From Marinobacterium_D sp050908845 (GTDB lineage: Bacteria > Pseudomonadota > Gammaproteobacteria > Pseudomonadales > Balneatricaceae), in NCBI RefSeq assembly GCF_050908845.1, contig NZ_CP194171.1, forward strand, positions 2,666,001-2,730,000: DNA of 64,000 nucleotides, in the 5' to 3' direction. The notes under the pieces are model-generated. The model was not told the origin of the DNA. It worked only from the letters and a program-made list of their open reading frames with translations, and made no database searches. Made by a program: the position numbers and the translations under genes. This document shows positions 60,778-64,000 of the stretch, in pieces. Position 1 is the stretch's first letter. Every line of letters begins with the position of its first letter.

Positions 60778-62556
60778 TTAACGGCTGGCCATCTCGGCGC
60801 TGGCCGGCAGTTTGAAGGTCCAGACGGATCCACCCTGGTTCAGGTGTTTGACGCGCTGGGCCACCTTGCCACCCCAGAGCGGTACCGCACCACCCCAGCC
60901 GGAGACAACGGAGACGTACTGTTCGCCGTCCATTTCCCAGGTGATCGGGGAGCCGACGATGCCGGAACCGGTGTTGAACTTGTACAACATCTCGCCTGAT
61001 TTCGCGTCAAACGCCATAAGGTAGCCTTCCGGGTTACCGGTGAAGACCAGGTTACCCGCAGTGGCCAGAACCCCACCCCAGAGCGGAGCGTAGTTCTCAT
61101 AGCGCCAGGCTTCTTTGCCGGTTTTCGGATCGATGGCGCGCAGCACACCGATGTAATCTTCGTTGATCGGCTCAATGGTAAAGCCTGCACCGAGGTAAGC
61201 TGCACCTTTCTTGTAGTTGACCGGTTCGTTCCAGATATCCATCTGCCATTCGTTGGAAGGCACATAGAAGTAACCGGTGTCCTGACTGTAGGCCATCGGC
61301 ATCCAGTTTTTGCCGCCGAGGAAGGACGGTGCTGATTTCACCACTTCGCCCTTCTCTTCGCCTGACGGGTTACCCGGACGACCGCTGTCAATCAGGATCG
61401 GACGACCCTTATCATCCAGGCCTTCAGCCCAGGTGATCTTGTCGACAAACGGGAAGCCGCGGATGAAATCGCCGTTTTCGCGGTTCAGTACGTAGAAGAA
61501 GCCGTTACGGTCAGCAGTGGCCGCTGCCTTGACTGTCTTGCCGCCCTCTTCGTAATCGAAGGAGATCAGCTCGTTGACACCGTCAAAGTCCCAACCGTCG
61601 TGCGGAGTGGACTGGAAGTGCCATTTGATACTGCCGTCATTGGGATCGATGGCAAGACGTGAAGAGGAGAACAAGTTGTCACCCGGACGCATGTGGGAGT
61701 TCCAGGGAGCCGGGTTACCGGTACCGATCAGGATGCTGTCGGTGTCCGGATCGTAGTAGCCGCCCAGCCAGGTGGCTGCGCCGCCGGTTTTCCAGAGGTC
61801 GCCCGGCCAGGTTTCACCTGGAGCAGCGCCGGAAATGCCATTTTCGACCTTCTCGCCATCTTTGTAGATGTAACCCATGTGACCCTCGACGGTCGGACGG
61901 GTCCAGACGAGATCACCGGTGGTGGCATCGTAGGCTTCTACCTTACCGACCACACCAAACTCACCACCGGATACACCGGTGATGACCTTGCCCTTGATAA
62001 TCATCGGTGCAGCGGTCAGGGAGTAACCTTCCTGATAGTCAGCGACGGTTTTCTTCCAGACGGTTTTACCGGTGTCCTTGTTCAGTGCCACCAGCTTGGC
62101 ATCCAGGGTACCGAAGATCACCAGGTCGCCATACAACGCGACACCACGGTTGATGACGTCACAGCACGGCATGATGCCGTCCGGCAGACGCGCGTTGTAT
62201 TCCCAGAGCTCTTCGCCGGTTTTGACATCGACTGCGAACACCCGAGAATAGGAACCGGTGACGTACATGACGCCATCCTTGACCAGCGGCTGAGATTCCT
62301 GGCCACGCTGTTTTTCACCACCGAAGGAGAAGGACCATACCGGGCGCAGCTCCTGGACGTTATCGGAATTCAGTTTGGTCAGAGGGCTGAAGCGCTGCCC
62401 CTGAACACCCAGTCCGTTGGTAACCACATCTTCCGTGGTCATCTGGTCGTTCAAAATATCTTCGTCGGTTACACCGGCCTGTGCAACGCTGGCCGTAGAC
62501 ATCGCTGCAACCAGGGCAGTAACTGCAAAGCCTGTACTGAGCCCGATTCGTTTCAT
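60778..62556 (-). CDS. PQQ-dependent alcohol dehydrogenase, lanthanide type by motif
   Basis: This periplasmic quinoprotein oxidises alcohols and passes electrons to a cytochrome c. It has 592 residues with a signal peptide (to SVAQA) and an eight-bladed propeller with repeated W-motifs. The adjacent cysteines C131-C132 (PCCDVINRG) form the ring over PQQ. The catalytic Asp is D323 in HDGWDFDGVNE. Two residues on is D325, the extra Asp that lanthanide enzymes (XoxF, PedH) have where calcium enzymes (MxaF, ExaA) have Ala or Ser. The substrate is probably a short alcohol. No cytochrome c or pqq gene is next to it in the window. Confidence 0.93.
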   Translation of the reverse strand: MKRIGLSTGFAVTALVAAMSTASVAQAGVTDEDILNDQMTTEDVVTNGLGVQGQRFSPLTKLNSDNVQELRPVWSFSFGGEKQRGQESQPLVKDGVMYVTGSYSRVFAVDVKTGEELWEYNARLPDGIMPCCDVINRGVALYGDLVIFGTLDAKLVALNKDTGKTVWKKTVADYQEGYSLTAAPMIIKGKVITGVSGGEFGVVGKVEAYDATTGDLVWTRPTVEGHMGYIYKDGEKVENGISGAAPGETWPGDLWKTGGAATWLGGYYDPDTDSILIGTGNPAPWNSHMRPGDNLFSSSRLAIDPNDGSIKWHFQSTPHDGWDFDGVNELISFDYEEGGKTVKAAATADRNGFFYVLNRENGDFIRGFPFVDKITWAEGLDDKGRPILIDSGRPGNPSGEEKGEVVKSAPSFLGGKNWMPMAYSQDTGYFYVPSNEWQMDIWNEPVNYKKGAAYLGAGFTIEPINEDYIGVLRAIDPKTGKEAWRYENYAPLWGGVLATAGNLVFTGNPEGYLMAFDAKSGEMLYKFNTGSGIVGSPITWEMDGEQYVSVVSGWGGAVPLWGGKVAQRVKHLNQGGSVWTFKLPASAEMASR

Positions 62557-62652
62557 TGTCTTCTCCTTGCGGAATAATTCTTATTGGATTCGGGTGTTTC
62601 CCGTACAACCGGGATTTCGTCCCGATTCTGAATCTATTTTTGTTGGCGGCTG

Positions 62653-63291
62653 TTAAACCAACAATTGACCAGCCGAAGCACTTTTCTCCTCACTTGGTAG
62701 TAATACCTGCCCCGATTGGGGGTCAATTTGATGGACCCGGGCACCGATACGCGCTGCATCAGCTAGATCGTGAGAGACCATCACCAGCGCCATGCGCGGT
62801 CGCCGCTCTAGCAGCCGATGTACCAGGCCGAGCATCCGCTCCGCCGTGGCCGGGTCCAGGGAAACCAGAGGTTCATCCAGCAGCAACAGGTCCGGCTCCA
62901 GTGCCAGCGCCCGGGCCAGGGCTACACGGCGGGCCATACCCAACGAGAGTTCACGGGGATAGCGGTTGGCTGCATCGAGCAGCCCCACCTCATCAAGCAG
63001 ATCCAGGACAAGGGAGCGATCGGCACAGACCAATCGCAGGTTTTCCATCACCGTGCGCCAGGGCAACAGACGCGGTTCCTGAAACATGTAGGCGATGCCG
63101 GGCTCGGGATCCGCGAGCCGACGCTGGCCGCTAAACGCCCTATCCAGCCCGCCAATGATATTCAGCAGCGTTGTCTTACCAGAGCCGGAGGGGCCAACCA
63201 GGGCCAGGCGGTCGCCCGGCGAGATAGTCAGATGGATATCGCACAGTAGCGTCGCGTCGTAGCTTTTGCGTTCCAGTGCAATTTCAAGCAT
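62653..63291 (-). CDS. NitT/TauT-type ABC transporter ATP-binding protein
   Basis: It has about 212 residues from the ATG at 63291, which overlaps the permease stop. Walker A LVGPSGSGKTTLLNIIGG, Q-loop YMFQEPRLLPWRTVMENL and a signature LSLGMARRVALARALALEPDLLLLDEPLVSLD mark the nitrate/sulfonate/taurine group. It is in the same direction as the PQQ enzyme but upstream of it, with about 96 bases between. The substrate is unknown. Confidence 0.9.
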   Translation of the reverse strand: MLEIALERKSYDATLLCDIHLTISPGDRLALVGPSGSGKTTLLNIIGGLDRAFSGQRRLADPEPGIAYMFQEPRLLPWRTVMENLRLVCADRSLVLDLLDEVGLLDAANRYPRELSLGMARRVALARALALEPDLLLLDEPLVSLDPATAERMLGLVHRLLERRPRMALVMVSHDLADAARIGARVHQIDPQSGQVLLPSEEKSASAGQLLV

Positions 63292-64000
63292 TTTGAAGCC
63301 CCCCCTGCCAACGCCGGGCACGCCGCTCCACCGGCTGCAACAGGCCCCACTCGATCAGCTGAACAACAGCGATAAAGCTGAAGCTGTATGCCAGGATCGT
63401 CGTCACATCAAACAACTGAAACGCCAGGTGCAGCTGGAATCCGATACCATCCGAGCGACCCAGCAGCTCGACAACCAGCACGATTTTCCAGATCAGCGCC
63501 AGCCCTGTGCGCATCGACGCCATCAGGTAGGGAAAGAGTTGCGGCAACCAGAGGTCTTTCACCTTCTGCCATCGACTGAAGCGGCAAAGCTCGGCCATCT
63601 CTTCCAGCTCCGGATCGAGACTGCGAGCCCCCTCGCGAAGCGTTGCCGCCACGTTCGGCACCTTGTTGATGATGACCGCCAAAACCGCGGCGGCCTCCAC
63701 CAGCCCCATCCAGACATACAGCAGAATGATCACGACCAGTGCCGGGAGATTCAGCATCAACACCAGCAGCGGGTCGAGCAACCGGTTGGCAAGGAGGGAT
63801 CGCCCCATCACCCAGCCAAGCAGAGTGCCAAGCACCATGGCAACAGCAAAGGCGATAGCCACGCGACTGAGCGTGACGAGCAGATGGTGCTGCAGCGCAC
63901 CGCTCTGCCATTCATCGAGTATGCTGTGCATCACCGCCAGCGGCCCCGGTAGCAGCGGATCTGCGATCAGTGTGGCAACAAGCTGCCAGAGCAGCAGCAA
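63284..64000 (-). CDS. NitT/TauT-type ABC transporter permease (5' end missing)
   Basis: The coding frame is open to the window edge, so the true start lies outside. The visible 238 residues hold about five helices and the EAA-type loop (LREGARSLDPELEEMAELCRFSRWQKVKDLWLPQLFPYLMASMRTGLALIWK), which docks the ATPase. It pairs with the ATP-binding gene, overlapping by eight bases. The binding protein may lie beyond the edge. Confidence 0.9.
   Translation of the reverse strand: MLLLWQLVATLIADPLLPGPLAVMHSILDEWQSGALQHHLLVTLSRVAIAFAVAMVLGTLLGWVMGRSLLANRLLDPLLVLMLNLPALVVIILLYVWMGLVEAAAVLAVIINKVPNVAATLREGARSLDPELEEMAELCRFSRWQKVKDLWLPQLFPYLMASMRTGLALIWKIVLVVELLGRSDGIGFQLHLAFQLFDVTTILAYSFSFIAVVQLIEWGLLQPVERRARRWQGGLQNA

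Noticed and set aside
1..64000. tRNA, rRNA, CRISPR arrays, prophage attachment sites
   Set aside because: Reading both strands by eye gave no convincing example; a tRNA or covariance-model search could not be run.

Overview
The window looks like the chromosome of a heterotrophic, probably marine gammaproteobacterium of the Oceanospirillaceae kind. This is inferred from gene content only: glycine cleavage plus serine deaminase, an OprD-type porin, TRAP and sodium:solute symporters, full purine breakdown and a quinoprotein alcohol dehydrogenase, at moderately high GC. No rRNA, tRNA, CRISPR array or transposase was seen.

Layout. 1-3115: a type I secretion pair (HlyB-like ABC exporter, then a HlyD adaptor cut by the window edge). 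3323-4388: an Xre-MbcA/RES toxin-antitoxin pair. 4680-7591: a LysR regulator divergent from a small zinc deaminase and an NCS2 nucleobase permease. 7641-9506: AT-rich spacer, two convergent paralogous small unknown genes and a parvulin. 9602-13024: an LCAT-like hydrolase divergent from a membrane RsbU-type phosphatase. 13211-20973: glycine/serine catabolism, with sdaA-glyA and gcvH-gcvP on the minus strand and gcvT divergent. The shared control region carries two copies of a GTTTC-N6-GAAAC palindrome. 21195-22406: an MFS transporter.

22693-39433 is the most unusual part. A module of LysR regulator, DUF3311 small subunit, sodium:solute symporter, M20 amidohydrolase and OprD-type porin occurs twice in the same orientation with a constant offset of about 9,222 bp. 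A third M20 gene lies beyond the first porin. A TRAP transporter operon sits between the two modules, bounded on one side by a relic (a porin 3' end plus an M20 5' end) showing that it entered, or recombined into, an older duplication. The LysR copies and porin copies have diverged mainly in their ligand-facing parts, which suggests the two modules now serve different but related N-acyl or amide substrates.

39574-41209: an AT-rich two-TM plus beta-rich protein that resembles CBASS Cap15-type effectors without a cyclase, and a zinc-ribbon membrane protein with an HEFGH metalloprotease motif.

41444-57192 is a purine catabolism and uptake region. XdhABC, guanine deaminase, PuuD, HIU hydrolase, OHCU decarboxylase and ureidoglycolate lyase run on the minus strand. 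A BMP-type nucleoside ABC transporter, an 8-oxoguanine-deaminase-like enzyme, xanthine phosphoribosyltransferase and the BMP binding protein run on the plus strand. Four sites resembling the RutR operator (TTGACCA-NN-TGGTCAA) lie before xdhA/ABC, gpt and the binding protein, suggesting one TetR-family regulon. The allantoinase and allantoate-degrading steps are not in the window.

57456-60189: an ammonium transporter fused to a histidine kinase, overlapping a NarL-type response regulator. This is a likely ammonium sensor, fitting for a region that releases ammonia from purines and amides. 60778-62556: a PQQ alcohol dehydrogenase with the extra aspartate of lanthanide-dependent enzymes. 62653-64000: a NitT/TauT-type ABC transporter, cut by the right edge.
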